Shown here piece after piece: positions 1 through 10,290 of a stretch of 64,000 nucleotides of DNA. The notes below the pieces were generated by a model that saw only the letters and a list, made by a program, of their open reading frames with translations, was not told the DNA's origin and ran no database searches. The position numbers and the translations under genes were made by a program. Where the stretch lies: the NCBI GenBank assembly GCA_949316235.1, contig OX438747.1:6004924-6068923 (forward strand), written 5' to 3'. The DNA comes from Oegoconia quadripuncta (Eukaryota > Arthropoda > Insecta > Lepidoptera > Autostichidae). How positions within the stretch are numbered: the stretch's first letter is position 1; each line of letters starts with the position of its first letter.

Positions 1-130
1 AAAAAAATCAAAAATGTTTGTATGGAAAAAACAGTCTTAATGAAATTCTTCATACAAAACGCCAATTTCATAGGTAAGGATCTAATACTAACATCAGATT
101 CTGCTCAATGGGTCATAACCTGCGTTTGAG
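1..130 (+). repeat. Dispersed repeat, inverted partner of 60098-60233
   Basis: This segment matches the reverse complement of 60098-60233 with few differences and one short indel. The shared text runs from an A-run through 'tcaaaaatgtttgtatgg' to 'gggtcataacctgcg'. It starts at the window edge, so its true left end is unknown. No coding frame or known family is recognised. Confidence 0.8.
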
Positions 131-721
131 TGAACCTCTTCCACTCCCTTGGTACATTTAGTTTTAATATGTCCGTATATCATGTGTTGTCGGAAAACAT
201 GCACAGAGGCTCTATTATACTGTCTCCGACCCTTTCGGCTTGATATACTCTTTATATTCGTTTAAACGTTGTATTATTATATTGACTTGTACAGTTTTGT
301 ATTTTTACTATGTGTAAATACTCGGGTTATGAATGTTGCTAAAATTATTTATCAGGCGTTCCTATTTTAAAGGAAGACTTTTAACGTTGATAGTTGAGAA
401 TAATTGGCACAGAAACTTAGCCACTACAATTGTATATTTAAGTAATTATTTTGTATTTCCGTTCGCTTCAAAACATAATGTATTGTTACATTATGTTCTG
501 AAGTTATTAACTAATCGGCAGATTTCAATATTAACCTGCGAACACATAATTATGGTTTTCGCAGTAGGTAAGGTAATATTTTCTTTACCCCTTTAATATA
601 ACTAAAATAATTTAACCGCCAAAAATTGTCATAACAACCGACTTCAGTAATGTTACGTTCTCTATCGTGGGATTGCAATATTTATTTACTTATTAGACAT
701 ACTAAAAATAAATTTCGTAAA
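131..721. other. Unassigned AT-rich sequence
   Basis: I see nothing supportable here. An 87-codon open frame at 333-596 has no recognisable domain and a composition like the surrounding non-coding DNA. Confidence 0.5.
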
Positions 722-810
722 TCCGGGTTAGCACGCTTCCACCTTCGGCCTCATCTTCACTAAACATCAGGTGTGATTGAGGTCTACTTCTAAACCTGTT
801 GTCATAAAAA
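722..810 (+). mobile_element. SINE-C 3' fragment
   Basis: It carries the SINE-C tail: 'gggttagcacgcttccacc', then a stretch ending 'catcaggtgtgattgaggt' and a short A-run. The same tail ends the longer copies at 3909, 13791, 39755, 56891 and 58205. The tRNA-like head and the body are missing, as expected for a truncated retroposed copy. Confidence 0.75.
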
Positions 811-1079
811 ACCTGAAAGTATCGAAGAACAAGCTAACCATTTCTTCATACCACTTAATTTGTTATATCTATTTTTAATCAGTTTGTTTTCAACTTGCCC
901 AAGTCATTTCCGAAAATCATATATTAGAGATAAAGGGTAAGTTCCGTAATCGATGTTTTTATATTTGATAACCATATAGGGCTGATTAAGATTTATAAGG
1001 TTTTCTGATACAAAATTCATCTACAACTCTTAACTCATAAGCCGGAGTAAACTGTTGGTCCCAAAGGTTTCTTATTACT

Positions 1080-1321
1080 AACGGTTGATGAAGCACTTGT
1101 CTTGTCACGGTCAGTCCTGGATGGGTGACCACTAATACGAATGTACCTGTGCTTCGGAGATTACCTTAAACAGTCAGTCCCGGTTGTGTTCAATACTTGT
1201 AGGACCGGCTTAAAAACATTGACTATCGAGTGGCCAGTATCGTCCACCACAAATCTTTCTCAGTGAGAGGGGGATGCGCCCGAACAGTGGAGACTTGTAA
1301 GGCTATCGATGAAGATGATGA
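1080..1321 (+). mobile_element. Decayed retroposon with RTE-like 3' end
   Basis: The right end (about 1268-1321) resembles the common LINE tail 'gcctgcgcccagcagtggg' followed by GAT/ATG repeats. Here it reads 'atgcgcccgaacagtggag' and then 'gatgaagatgatga'. Upstream, at about 1109-1128, 'agtcctggatgggtgacc' resembles the 3' half of 5S rRNA. A similar box occurs at 2325-2345. Whether this is one 5S-headed SINE or two adjacent fragments cannot be settled by eye. Confidence 0.4.
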
Positions 1322-2581
1322 ACGGTTTAGCTTCTTTTTATCTCGTTAGTAGGTATATAACTATAGATATAATATTAGGTACGGATTCGTAATAAATTGT
1401 AATAATATATGAGACTTCACTCATACAACTTAAAAGGACTAGTCTGTATGGGTTCCGATCCTTTTGCCAATCAACAATGTTGAAGAAAACAAAACAAAAA
1501 TTGGCCACATAATTGCAATATTGCACAAAAAAAACAGCCATGGAAAAACCCACAAGAACTATATATGGCTTAAATGCCATTTTTGACCTCCTCCCTTGAT
1601 AATACCGACCCCCGCGGCCCCACTGTCAAGAAGCGTACTCTAAGAGAATATAGTAATCCAATTCCAATTTAGTGTTATGGCTGCATCGTTGTGCACGATG
1701 ATTCTGCCAATGTCAGGGTTGAAGTTCACAATGCTAAAGTGTAACGATTGTGCGGTAAGTTAATCTTTGAATTGAAGTGATATTGATATGGTACTCTGTG
1801 CTGTTTGTCAACTTTGGCTGTCACTGCAGAATTGCAGTGACACCTACATCGACAAACGTCGATGAAAACATTGGGCCAAGGAGGTACGATTCGCCAGTTT
1901 TAAGGTAAACGGCCTTTTAATAACATTCGTCATTAGATTTCGAAGTAACGCCTATGAATAACCTCATTTTAGGATTTGTAACGTCTTTATTATCAATTTA
2001 GAACAAATATATTTCACTCAACTTTTATACAAATACCAGAATACTTGACATTGTTTAATGCGTATTCAGAATGTATTTGCATAGAGTGTTTGTGTAGCTG
2101 CTATCTTTTTATGGTATATTGTAGGTACCTGTACACGCTTCACAAACGTCACACATTTCGGGATTATTTGTTATAACTCAATTAAAATTTTACTAACAGA
2201 TATGTTGATCCCTGACAGTGCGTTGTTTTATATTGATCAAAGTAAAAGACAGTAACCTATTGACTATTTTCCTAACATCAGTAGTGATATTAAAATGGGC
2301 CTACATTTACAGCCTAACATATAGAGTCAGTCTTTGGATGGGTGACTAATGGTTCCATGCTCTAATAGAAAACCGCCGCAAATTTGGAGCCAATAGCACT
2401 AATTTGGGAAGCCAGGCTGCCGTTAGGGGGTCCTTTGCTCTTCGATACTTTTAGATATTTAGATAATAATTTGCCAGTTCACTAATTATAGTAACCGTAG
2501 CCTCTCAAGGCTGACATGTTGATATACGATAAATTGAAATAACATAATGTAGGGCCTGCGTTCTGTGCTGTGATTGGAGTT
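1322..2581. other. Unassigned
   Basis: No gene is seen. Position 2325-2345 has a second 'ggatgggtgac' box like the one near 1115. The 80-codon minus frame at 1338-1580 is hydrophobic, with no recognisable family or splice context. Confidence 0.4.
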
Positions 2582-2945
2582 ACTCCGGAACGAAGTGATC
2601 CGGCAGAGACCCAAGGTCGTTGATGAATAGCTCTGAAGGTAAGCAGGCTGCAGTGGCACTGGGTGGACAGGTCATGATTTTCGCTGAACCCAGTAAGCTG
2701 GTGACTGTTCCAGCAGAGACCGTGACTATAGGCAATCGGAGTGTGAAACGCCCCCTAACCTCCGGCACGAAGTGATCCGGCAGAGACCCAAGGTCGTTGA
2801 TGAATAGCTCTGAAGGTAAGCAGGCTGAAGTGGCCATGGGTGGACAGGTCATGATTTTCGCTGAACCCAGTAAGCTGGTGGACTGTTCCAGCGGAGACCG
2901 TGACTATAGGCAATCGGAGTGTGAAATGCCCCCTAACTATAGACG
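2582..2945. repeat. Two-copy tandem repeat, period 177 bp
   Basis: The block beginning 'cgaagtgatccggcagagac' at 2591 recurs at 2768, giving a period of 177 bp. The two units are nearly identical, with scattered substitutions and a one-base indel near 'agctggtg(g)actgttcc'. It lies at the 3' side of a minus-strand open frame (2755-3201, 148 codons) that I do not recognise. In the second frame the repeat also reads open, so it may derive from the coding part of a mobile element. Confidence 0.85.
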
Positions 2946-3201
2946 ACCTGAGTCGATGAACTGCAAGCGTGAGGATTTGTAAAGCGAAGACCAGTTTGGG
3001 TTGATGATGATGGCGCATTGTGTACAAAGACTTCTGGCGCTGGTTGCACTGTAGATTCTGGTATACCTCTTTCATCAGCCCTAATGTGTGTGCTAGAAAA
3101 TCTTGCACTGTAGATCTTTGTAACGTCGTACCTCTTTGCTCAACCAGAAACTGATAGATGGTCTCTGGTGAATTATTAGGTCGCCTGATATCGACTGACA
3201 T
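2755..3201 (-). other. Unrecognised open frame, perhaps a mobile-element remnant
   Basis: This is a 148-codon open frame on the minus strand whose C-terminal part overlaps the second unit of the 177-bp repeat. The N-terminal part (RRPNNSPETIYQFLVEQRG) looks protein-like, but I recognise no domain. No splice sites, promoter or partner gene were identified. It could be a fragment of a retroelement ORF or chance. Confidence 0.25.
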
Positions 3202-3205
3202 TGTC

Positions 3206-3654
3206 GATGACTCAATAGGTTATTATTTTGAGCTCTTCAGCCATTCAATACGATCAAAATATTTGACCAAGTGATTAAAATGCGAAATATAAATAAGACT
3301 AGTTTCTCTGGAATTTGTGAAAACAAACCCACAAATTTCTCATCGTGTTAAACCGGGGCGGGTCGCTAGAGCCTATATAAATTATTTCATGGGTCGAATT
3401 GAACTATAGATCTCGTCATAGAGCTAACAAGTTCTTTTTATGCCCGCTCTACTTCAGCTCAAGCATGATTTTTTTACCATCAGTCTTCAAATAATTTTCC
3501 AAAGCTAAGCCGAATTTTTGTGATCTGTAGTTACTATTGACAGCTTTTTGATGGTCTTATACACGATGAAAATAACACGGCGTTTGTAGAGTTCCATTCC
3601 TTAAAGGGTAAAAAGGAGCTCATATAGGATCACTTTGTCGTACGTCTATCTGTC
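3206..3654. other. Unassigned
   Basis: I see nothing here beyond AT-rich sequence. Confidence 0.4.
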
Positions 3655-3800
3655 TGTCTATTATTATTATTAAATTCTTTCTTGCACACAAAAAATTAAA
3701 TACAAAGACCATTTAGCAGAGATGAAGAAGTGTACAAAGGCGGTTTTATCGCTGATAGCGATTTCTTCCAGACAACCTCAGTTAAACATTCAGTGTCATG
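3655..3800 (-). mobile_element. LINE-J 3' end
   Basis: Read on the minus strand, the segment gives a C-terminal coding stretch for LEEIAISDKTAF-like residues, a 3' UTR and an ATT-rich tail. The signature is 'gtgtacaaaggcggttttat' on the plus strand at 3732. The same signature occurs in the nested copy at 35742-35985. It is a 5'-truncated non-LTR retrotransposon, probably Jockey-like by recalled similarity. Confidence 0.7.
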
Positions 3801-3908
3801 TTTTTCGCCTGGATGTAGCTACTTATCAAGTTGAAGACTTTACGGCCTCATACAGCTGGAAGGAGTTCGAGTTTTTCGTGTAACACGATAATAATATGCA
3901 GCCTTTTG

Positions 3909-4150
3909 TTGGTTGGTGGTAAGGCATTTTAGATGTCCGCCTGGCTAGCTACCACCATCTTATCTAAATCTGCCGCCAAGCAGCAATGTTTAATAGCATT
4001 GTTGTGTTCCGGTTGTCGGAGATAAGATAGCCAGTCTCCCAAATGTGTTGGGGTTTCCGGGTCAGTACGCTTCCACCTTCGACCTCATCTTCACTTAACA
4101 TCAGGTGTGATTGAGGTCAAGTACCAACCCGTTGTGCATAAAAAAAAAGC
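3909..4150 (+). mobile_element. SINE-C copy, body and tail
   Basis: It starts 'ttggttggtggtaaggcatt', continues with 'gtccgcctggctagctacca', and ends with the 'ttgaggtcaag' tail and an A-run. It lacks the tRNA-like head seen in the minus-strand copy at 19617-19860. Close relatives lie at 39755 and 56891. Confidence 0.85.
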
Positions 4151-5190
4151 CTTCCAAAGCGTGTTCTCATAATAAAAGTCTCGCACTCACTTTATAGTCT
4201 TGACGTTTGGCAAGAAGGAAGGTCTCTTGGCACAAGTGAAGAAGTTAGTCCAAAAATCGTTAATATATCCCTTTTATTTACGGTTAATTTCGTGGAATCG
4301 TCTATGTAAATAAAATTCGGAAAATAAAATTGGCGATATGAATCATTACGAATTTTTTCCGCTTACGATTTTTTTACTCTTAAAATATTACAATAATTAT
4401 TAACCTATAGTCTAGTCTAGAACCTATAGTATTACATACCTAATCTAAGGTGCATTATATGTATAGTACATACATGACATAAGAAATCAAATGCCGGAAT
4501 CTTAACTGATGATAAGAACTTAGTCCAAAAAATGAAGACATTTCTTTAGAATAACATGTTTTGTATTTTGACGAAGAAAAACGAAAAACCGGATGATGGT
4601 TTTGAAAAAAAAAAGTTAAACTACCTATGCCAAGTTCTATTTCGCTTACCTTATATGCCCTATATTTTTCTTACGGTAAAAAATCTCACCGGCATATCAA
4701 CATTTTCTAATCGATCATTTGTATAGCTTATAATATGCGCCTTAATTTTGATGAGGTATCTCTTTATATATCTTAAAGTGATATGATGATACAAAATCTA
4801 AAGAAATGTCATAATTTTTCGGAACCAGTTTTTATCATCAGTTAAGATTTCTTATGTCAATAGGAACTAAATCTTCCACTTTGGGGATAATATGTTGATC
4901 AACGCGGCGTTTCTAGCGTTGAGCTAAAATCCTAATGTGAAAGTTCCCTAAGACTTTGACATTGTGCTTTGGCAGTTCGCTCGTTTTCTTTACATAATTA
5001 ATTGAATTGAATCTATTTCTATTATTTATTTCAGTCTCCTATTCTTTCGCCACAACAATGGGTGATGATGGTTAGCAGAGCAACTTCTTATTAGTTTTTA
5101 TATTGTACCCTGTGATAGACTGTGTAATTTTATTAGGCCTCCGTCTACTTTTTAACTCCCGACGAAACTGATACATTAATAATACCAAGT
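4151..5190. other. Unassigned AT-rich sequence
   Basis: No gene or clear repeat is recognised. Around 4480-4560 and 4800-4860 there are loosely inverted stretches around 'catcagttaagat' and 'atcttaactgatgat', which may be the ends of an old inverted-repeat element. Confidence 0.35.
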
Positions 5191-5194
5191 ACAT

Positions 5195-5335
5195 ATATAC
5201 ATAACGTCAATACCTTTATCCCAAATGGAGTGGTCAGTGATATCCCAAAGATTGGTGGTTGGATGTTCCAGACATGTAATGCTTGAAACAACATCACGTT
5301 TATTCCGAAAATATACAACCTCGTGATCTTGTAAA
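5195..5335 (-). repeat. Repeat D fragment
   Basis: It carries the family D start 'cctttatcccaaatgg', followed by 'gtggtcagtgatatccc' and 'aatgcttgaaacaacatc'. The same order is seen at 17020-17250. Family D is a recurring repeat of unknown class, possibly a LINE 3' region. Confidence 0.65.
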
Positions 5336-5364
5336 GTAAGGTGGATATGCATCTGGCTAGTAGA

Positions 5365-5430
5365 TACTGAGATCGCGTGCTCCATCTTCGGCCACATCGT
5401 CACTTTCCATCAAGCAGTGATGACGGTTTT
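5365..5430 (+). mobile_element. LINE-F 3' tail
   Basis: 'gagatcgcgtgctccatctt' followed by 'cactttccatcaag' matches the end of the longer copy at 28592-28850. That copy retains a C-terminal frame with SKNRVNRHLQRSR-like residues. Only the tail is present here. Confidence 0.6.
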
Positions 5431-5684
5431 AAAATAGGGCAATCCCAACAATGTTTTTGTGGTTTTTACGAGGCTATTTATTTATTTATTTATTTTGACA
5501 GCTAGTGAAATTAGATAGGTAACCAAGCTAGGTTTCAGTTTGACAAGTGCGAATGTTCCAATTAAAGATTTCTTATACTGTTTAAATAGATAATAGTCTT
5601 GATCGAGTATTTAGTAAGGCAAACCGGGGTTTTGGGCTAATATCCGCGTAGCCAGTTAATAATAAACAAAAATAAACTTTGTTC

Positions 5685-5955
5685 CTTATAAGAAAGCTCA
5701 AGGTCATGCAACGAGCTATGAAGAGGGCGATACTTGGTGATTTTCTACGAGATCTGGAAATGAGGAATTCCTTAAGAACGAAAGTCACATAGCCCAGCGT
5801 ATTAGTAATTTGAAGTGGCATGGGCAAGGCACATAGCGCAATTAACTGATGCCCGGCAAGGTTCTGAAATGGCAAGCGTAGCGTAGGGCGACAACCTCAC
5901 AAGTTGATCCGACGACATAACGAAGGTCGCCGGAAGTCGCTGGATGCAGGCCGCT
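5685..5955 (+). mobile_element. RTE-like LINE, C-terminal coding remnant
   Basis: With frameshifts and stops allowed, the plus strand reads LIRKLKVMQRAMKRAILGD and later KRSVGRQP and W/LDAG-like residues. These match the C-terminal domain of RTE-like insect LINEs (family pattern KLKVTQRAMERAMLG ... KRSVGRP ... RWTDD ... RWMQAA). It is a dead fragment of a reverse-transcriptase-encoding element. It abuts an antisense fragment of the same domain at 5957-6065. Confidence 0.7.
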
Positions 5956-5956
5956 T

Positions 5957-6065
5957 CCACTCGGTCACTCTACAACCTGCACCCAATGACTTTCTGCGAG
6001 CTGTACTACGTCATCCGTCCACCTTGTGGTTGGACATCCCACGCTGCGCATGACGAAGCGTGGTC
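5957..6065 (-). mobile_element. RTE-like LINE, antisense C-terminal remnant
   Basis: The minus strand reads MRSVGCPTTRWTDDVVQLAE and then SHWVQVVE in one open frame. This is the conserved TRWTDD segment of RTE-like LINEs. It overlaps in domain position with the adjacent plus-strand fragment, so two separate copies sit back to back. It lies about 170 bp upstream of the aquaporin exon. Confidence 0.75.
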
Positions 6066-6237
6066 TCCACTGTAGAATTTTTATACCTTAATGGAGATCA
6101 ATGTTGAAATACATAACTAGCAATTTGCTTTATATGCTACATTCTAAAATGAAAAATTTGGCGACCTATACCTACTTTACGTTTACACAAATACTCATTC
6201 TAAAATAAACCATATAAAAATTCCATTTCTGTTTCAG

Positions 6238-6425
6238 GGGACTTCATAGGGACGTCTGAAGTCACAGATATCAAGCAGTTTTGGAAGATGGCGGTAGCTG
6301 AGTTTGTGGGCACTTTCCTGCTCGTGACCCTCGGCGTGGCTTCCACCGTCATCATCGCCTTTGTTGGTGGAGGCAACACAAACATCGCTCTGTGCTTTGG
6401 ACTGGTCGTCGCTTCAATCGTCCAT
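6238..6425 (+). CDS. Internal exon of an aquaporin (MIP family) gene
   Basis: Aquaporins are tetrameric six-helix membrane channels for water or small solutes. After two bases finishing a split codon, the exon has 62 codons starting DFIGTSEVTDIKQFWKMAVA. The stretch AEFVGTFLLVTLGVAST is the typical MIP first helix with its conserved Glu. NIALCFGLVVASIVH is most of helix 2 and stops just before the family's SG(A/C)H(I/V)NPA loop, a usual exon boundary. The acceptor is a pyrimidine-rich run ending 'ctgtttcag' at 6229-6237. The donor is 'gtaagt' at 6426-6431, after a whole codon (phase 0); the upstream intron is phase 1. GC content is well above the flanks. The ATG at 6288 is an internal Met, not a start. 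The subfamily (DRIP, PRIP or other) cannot be fixed from this piece, and no partner exon was found. Confidence 0.87.
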
Positions 6426-6816
6426 GTAAGTAATGGGATCCTGAAACCTATGCTATTATGCTCCTTCGATCACTTCGTATTGCAGTGGGGAAGTACGCCT
6501 TCGCCAGCCGTCTCGAGTACTTATTCTAAATTCAAACCTTTTATACGTCCCGATTACATTTATGTTGTAATTTTACACCGATTGGTCTCTTGAGATACCG
6601 AAACTTTAAGGGTGTGTCAAACGTGCTATACAGATAATTTTCTTCGAGAAAATCATCATCAAAACACTTCGTTTCTCAAACGCCCTTTTTATTTATTGAT
6701 GCACTAATCAGACATTGCACTAAAGTAGGTTATATCAATAGAACAGGATTTGCGTAGTTTGGGACTTAATTGGTGTACGTGTGCGAAATCAATTTTATTA
6801 ATTTCAATATTTTTTT
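6426..6816 (+). other. Intron sequence after the aquaporin exon
   Basis: It starts with a consensus donor. The rest is AT-rich and non-coding, and I see no second exon here. Confidence 0.6.
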
Positions 6817-7285
6817 ACTTACACCAATACGGTCACTTACACCAGTCACATAGACCCTAACTAAGCAAAGCTTGTACTATGGAAACTAGATAACAGATAA
6901 TCACACATAAATATTTATATAAACACTAGCTTACCGCCCGCGGCTTTGCCTGCATAGAATATTTTATCGCGGATATGTTTATTTTTTTTCCCGCGGGAAC
7001 TGCTCAAATTTATCGGCATAAAAAGTATCCTATGTCTTAATCCAGGGTATATTCTACCTATGTACCAAATTTCAACCAAATCCGTTCATTCATTTCGCCG
7101 TGATTGAGTAACAAACATCTAAACTTTAGCATTTATAATATTAGTTAGAAGTTAGAGCCATGACTCGAGAATAAAATAATAAATGTTCATATTCACCTCA
7201 CAAACATTTATCCCACGCGGGATTCGAACCCGCACCAATTCGTGTCGTTGATATGGTCACTATCCACTACACTGATCTGTCTTTG
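6817..7285 (-). mobile_element. SINE-B, interrupted by a Lep1-like element
   Basis: SINE-B is a tRNA-headed family; read on the minus strand, the B-box is 'gggttcgaatcccgc' (plus-strand 'gcgggattcgaacccgc', 7219-7235). The head ends near 7281 and the 3' end is at about 6817 ('acttacaccaatac'). Compared with the clean copy at 21141-21371, the body is split at 'atatttatataaacac'. It resumes at 'agagccatgactcg', with about 225 bp of foreign sequence between. Confidence 0.85.
6926..7152 (+). mobile_element. Lep1-like non-autonomous Helitron insertion
   Basis: It begins 'tagcttaccgcccgcggc' and ends 'agcatttataatattagtta'. The end matches the conserved terminus I recall for Lep1-type lepidopteran Helitrons (Ostrinia). 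There is no obvious target-site duplication, as expected for Helitrons. A second copy of similar length is at 50850-51168, and isolated tails are at 12474-12510 and 26538-26574. The exact boundaries are uncertain by a few bases. Confidence 0.65.
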
Positions 7286-7613
7286 ATTAAATTAAATATT
7301 TAATTTTGAGTTTACTTACATAGGATTTTTCTTATTCGCCGGGTCTAGAAACCCCATAATCATGTTATGTGAACTAACGTATACATTATACCCTCATAAC
7401 GATGTTTGAATCTTATAATACCACTATCAAAGATGTAGGTCACATATAATCTGTGCAGAAATCCTACCTTCTCTATGAGAAATCGAGTTAAACTTCGTAA
7501 ACCACGTTCTCATTGAATGAACTTTTATTAGCCCAAAAACAGATACAGCATTTGTATAACAGTTAACAGAAGAACAACTTCTTCTCTCCTTTTAACCGAC
7601 GGGTGTGATGCGT

Positions 7614-7638
7614 TGTGTGTGTGTGTGTGTGTGTGTGT
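7614..7638. repeat. (TG)n microsatellite
   Basis: An uninterrupted TG run of about 12 units sits just upstream of a repeat E copy that begins 'cagtctttgtccacac'. A shorter TG run precedes the E copy at 39425. Confidence 0.95.
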
Positions 7639-7639
7639 C

Positions 7640-7890
7640 CAGTCTTTGTCCACACGTATCTCAGTAATGCGTAATTATTTTAGTAATTTGAGATTTTCTT
7701 ATATTAAAAATTAAACGAAATTCTTAGCTATGCTTGATCAAAATCATTTAAGATGTTTAACTTTAAACACAGTCTTTTTAGTGTTTCGATGATATCAGTC
7801 TTCGGAGGGTTTTCCATTTTTTTTATATTTAAGATTTGACGGAAATCGGTTAAACTTTTACGAAGATTTAACTTTTAACATTAGTTGGTT
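7640..7890 (+). repeat. Repeat E copy
   Basis: It has the E signature 'tatctcagtaatgcgt', then 'tgcttgatcaaaatcattta' and 'cggaaatcggttaa'. Longer relatives are at 35118-35430 (+) and the mirror-image copy at 30959-31294. Its class is unknown, and the sequence is non-coding as far as I can see. Confidence 0.6.
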
Positions 7891-8049
7891 TGGTTTATGA
7901 AGATGATACAATCATTTATTTTCTCGGGTGATGTCCATAACTTATACTTAGTTAAATAAGTCGTTTGTTTGGGAATTTATAAATATTCCTGTAATTTTCC
8001 AATTTTATATTAATATTACGTAGTTTGTAGGTTAAATATGTATTTTCAG

Positions 8050-8408
8050 ATAGGTTTTTACAATAAGATTCTCGTTGATATACAAAAATCTGCCTTTCAA
8101 TAAACTTAAAGATACTTTAAAACAGAAACTTATTAAGAAAGCATACCTATTATAAAATATCAGGCTATTTAGGTGATTATCATCCCGGGACATAATCAGC
8201 TCATTCCCATGCCTGGCTATTTCACAATTAATAATGAAATATTATTGGGCCGTTTTTTAATATAAAAACCTATTTTTAAAAGAGCAGCCTCTCGAGTTTC
8301 TTGCTTGTTCTTTTCAGGGGAAAATTTTCTTTTGAACAAGCAGTAGCTTAAAAAATTTAGTCTGACTATTTTAAGTGTGCCTTGTGTAACTACGAAATAA
8401 GGCATTAT
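8050..8408 (+). mobile_element. LINE-K 3' end
   Basis: It is homologous to 37102-37870. The left half encodes FNKLP...FKxxLKxxLLxKAYY-type residues with stops, a typical C-terminus of Jockey/CR1-like LINEs. A 3' UTR follows with 'ctctcgagtttcttgcttgt', 'gaacaagcagtagctt' and a 'tattgactttgac' tail. It is a 5'-truncated, inactive copy. Confidence 0.75.
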
Positions 8409-9235
8409 TGACTTTGACTAACATTGTAGTTTTATACCAAATGAGTTTAAGTTTTAAAACGAACAGGCTTACTTAAAGTTAAATATATCTGCTTAAGAGT
8501 TAACTAGAGCCTCCCTACAAAGCCAGATATCGAAAAATGTTTTTATAACTAAGACAAGGAGCCGCCATTTTTAATCCAGTTAAACTCTACTTAAAACAAT
8601 GTAATCTCCAATAGCCAGCAGCCGAGATAACAAACGCTAACATCTCGCTTACGATAACACTAGTTCCATAACAAACGATAGGATTAGTAAACTATAACGC
8701 AGTTTACAATAACATGAATCGGGCAGAGTTAGCAATGACCGGGCTTTCTCACGCGGTACAGAGCCGCTATCACATCATGTACAGAATATAGGCTAAGGTT
8801 ATCACACATCAGGATTTAACCTGACATGTCAGGCTTTGAGGCACGTGTCAGGATTTCGGTCGAGTTTGAGAATTTTGAGATTTTAGTATTAGCTAGGTTA
8901 GGTTAGGCTTTACTTACAATAGGAGCCATTTTCTCTGTTTTTGACTAGTAGCCTGCTGGCGTGTTCCCAACTACATCGTATTAGTGGTAGAAATAATTAC
9001 ATGTAACTTTTATGTACACGGCTACTTATTCTTTGAAATTAAGAAATAGTTCGCAGAGTCATCTGAAGTCTCTTGAATGAGCAGACTATTCGGAAAAAAA
9101 TGTCCCATCGTATATCAATTATTGTCCTATAGCTAAATAAATTGAACACACTCCATATATAAAATTAAGCCCATAACGTTACATTGTCCGATTCTGATTA
9201 ATTATTTATTTTGGTCAATCAATCAATAAATCAAT
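8409..9235. other. Unassigned; short TTAGG run
   Basis: No gene is seen. At 8893-8907 'aggttaggttagg' is a short interstitial match to the insect telomere unit TTAGG. Region 8600-8720 has several related GATAAC/GTTA words that may be an old inverted-repeat element. Confidence 0.4.
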
Positions 9236-9430
9236 CTCAGCCCTCATCCACCCACTGCTGAGGATAGGACTCTTCTCCATTAAGTCGCATCCAACCCCAA
9301 CTGTACGATGTCATTGGACCAACAACGGCCCGTCGGTCTGCCCACTGGCCTTGTGCTTCTCTTGGCCACCACTCTGTGACACCTTAGTCCACCGTCCGTC
9401 ATCCTATCTAGCCAAGTGTCCCTTTAGTCA
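9236..9430 (-). mobile_element. RTE-like LINE 3' end
   Basis: Read on the minus strand, an open stretch gives RWWPREAQGQWADR-like residues and a tail meaning 'cagcagtgggtggatgaggg'. This is the 3' end pattern of RTE-like elements. It is decayed, with no full domain. Confidence 0.55.
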
Positions 9431-9519
9431 ATACCTACACCTACACCTGTATACCTGGTTCTTCTCTGGGGAGTCAGCTTTGTGAATGAGCAGTAAACTT
9501 AAAATTTGAATGTAATATT

Positions 9520-9589
9520 AATATTAATAGTGACGTTTTCAAGTGATAATTTTATCCTATAAAATAAAATATTTTGATTTGATTTGATA
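9520..9589 (+). mobile_element. LINE tail with ATTTG repeats
   Basis: 'gtgacgttttcaagtgataa' and then 'aaataaaatattttgatttg' with GATTT repeats resembles the tails at 21541 and 37850. Only the extreme 3' end is present. Confidence 0.5.
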
Positions 9590-10085
9590 TATATATCTTT
9601 GTAACATTTTGGATATATTTTTATTGTAATTTGATGCTTTTTAAATACTGTGTGTCGGATATTATTTTTATTATAAATTATGTAGATCTGTTGCATTTTT
9701 GACATGGAAACACTGTTACTACGTTTTTAAAGTTGGGTACACTGATACCTACAACTTTGTTATTGTACGTTGGACCGCGCACATTCGCTGTAAAATGTCA
9801 AGACATTTTTGTATAAATCTTTCATTTTGTCAAGAACTATCAGTTTTACACTTGGTAACCCTAATCGCTCATCGTGCATAATACAATCAGAATGTCTCAA
9901 AGACTAAATAACTAATTGGCCTTGATCTTAGAAACCTCTTATAGCTAAGCACTTTTCATTTTCAAATAAAATAAGAGACTTGTTTATGTGAAGTACGATA
10001 TCTTATTGGTGTCAATAACTGTCATGGTTACTAATGAAATAAAAAACAAACCGTATTTATTATACAAGTGCAGTAGATTTTGCAC

Positions 10086-10290
10086 GACCGATTGGTATAG
10101 TCGGTAGTGACCCTGCTTTCGAAACCAATGGCTGCGGGTTCGAATCGCTCTAAGAGTAAATGTTTGTGTTACATATATTACGAACATTTATTTACGAGGT
10201 CCGAGTCATAAATATCTAGATAAATATGTATATATGTTGTCCGTTATTTAATGTTTAGGCGTCAGGCTTAGTCTAATTTGAAACTGGGTA
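10086..10290 (+). mobile_element. SINE-B copy
   Basis: The tRNA-like head runs 'gaccgattggtatagtcgg' and then the B-box 'gcgggttcgaatcgc'. The body carries 'ttacgaacatttatttacga' and a 3' part resembling 'gttatccgttatctagt'. Head and body are diverged from the other copies, so it is old. Confidence 0.75.

Noticed and set aside
6288..6593. Aquaporin frame read through to 6593 as one 101-codon protein
   Set aside because: The gtaagt at 6426 is a strong donor, and the residues after it lose all family similarity.
8893..8907. Telomere or telomere-proximal region
   Set aside because: Only two to three TTAGG units; short interstitial runs are common by chance and in repeats.
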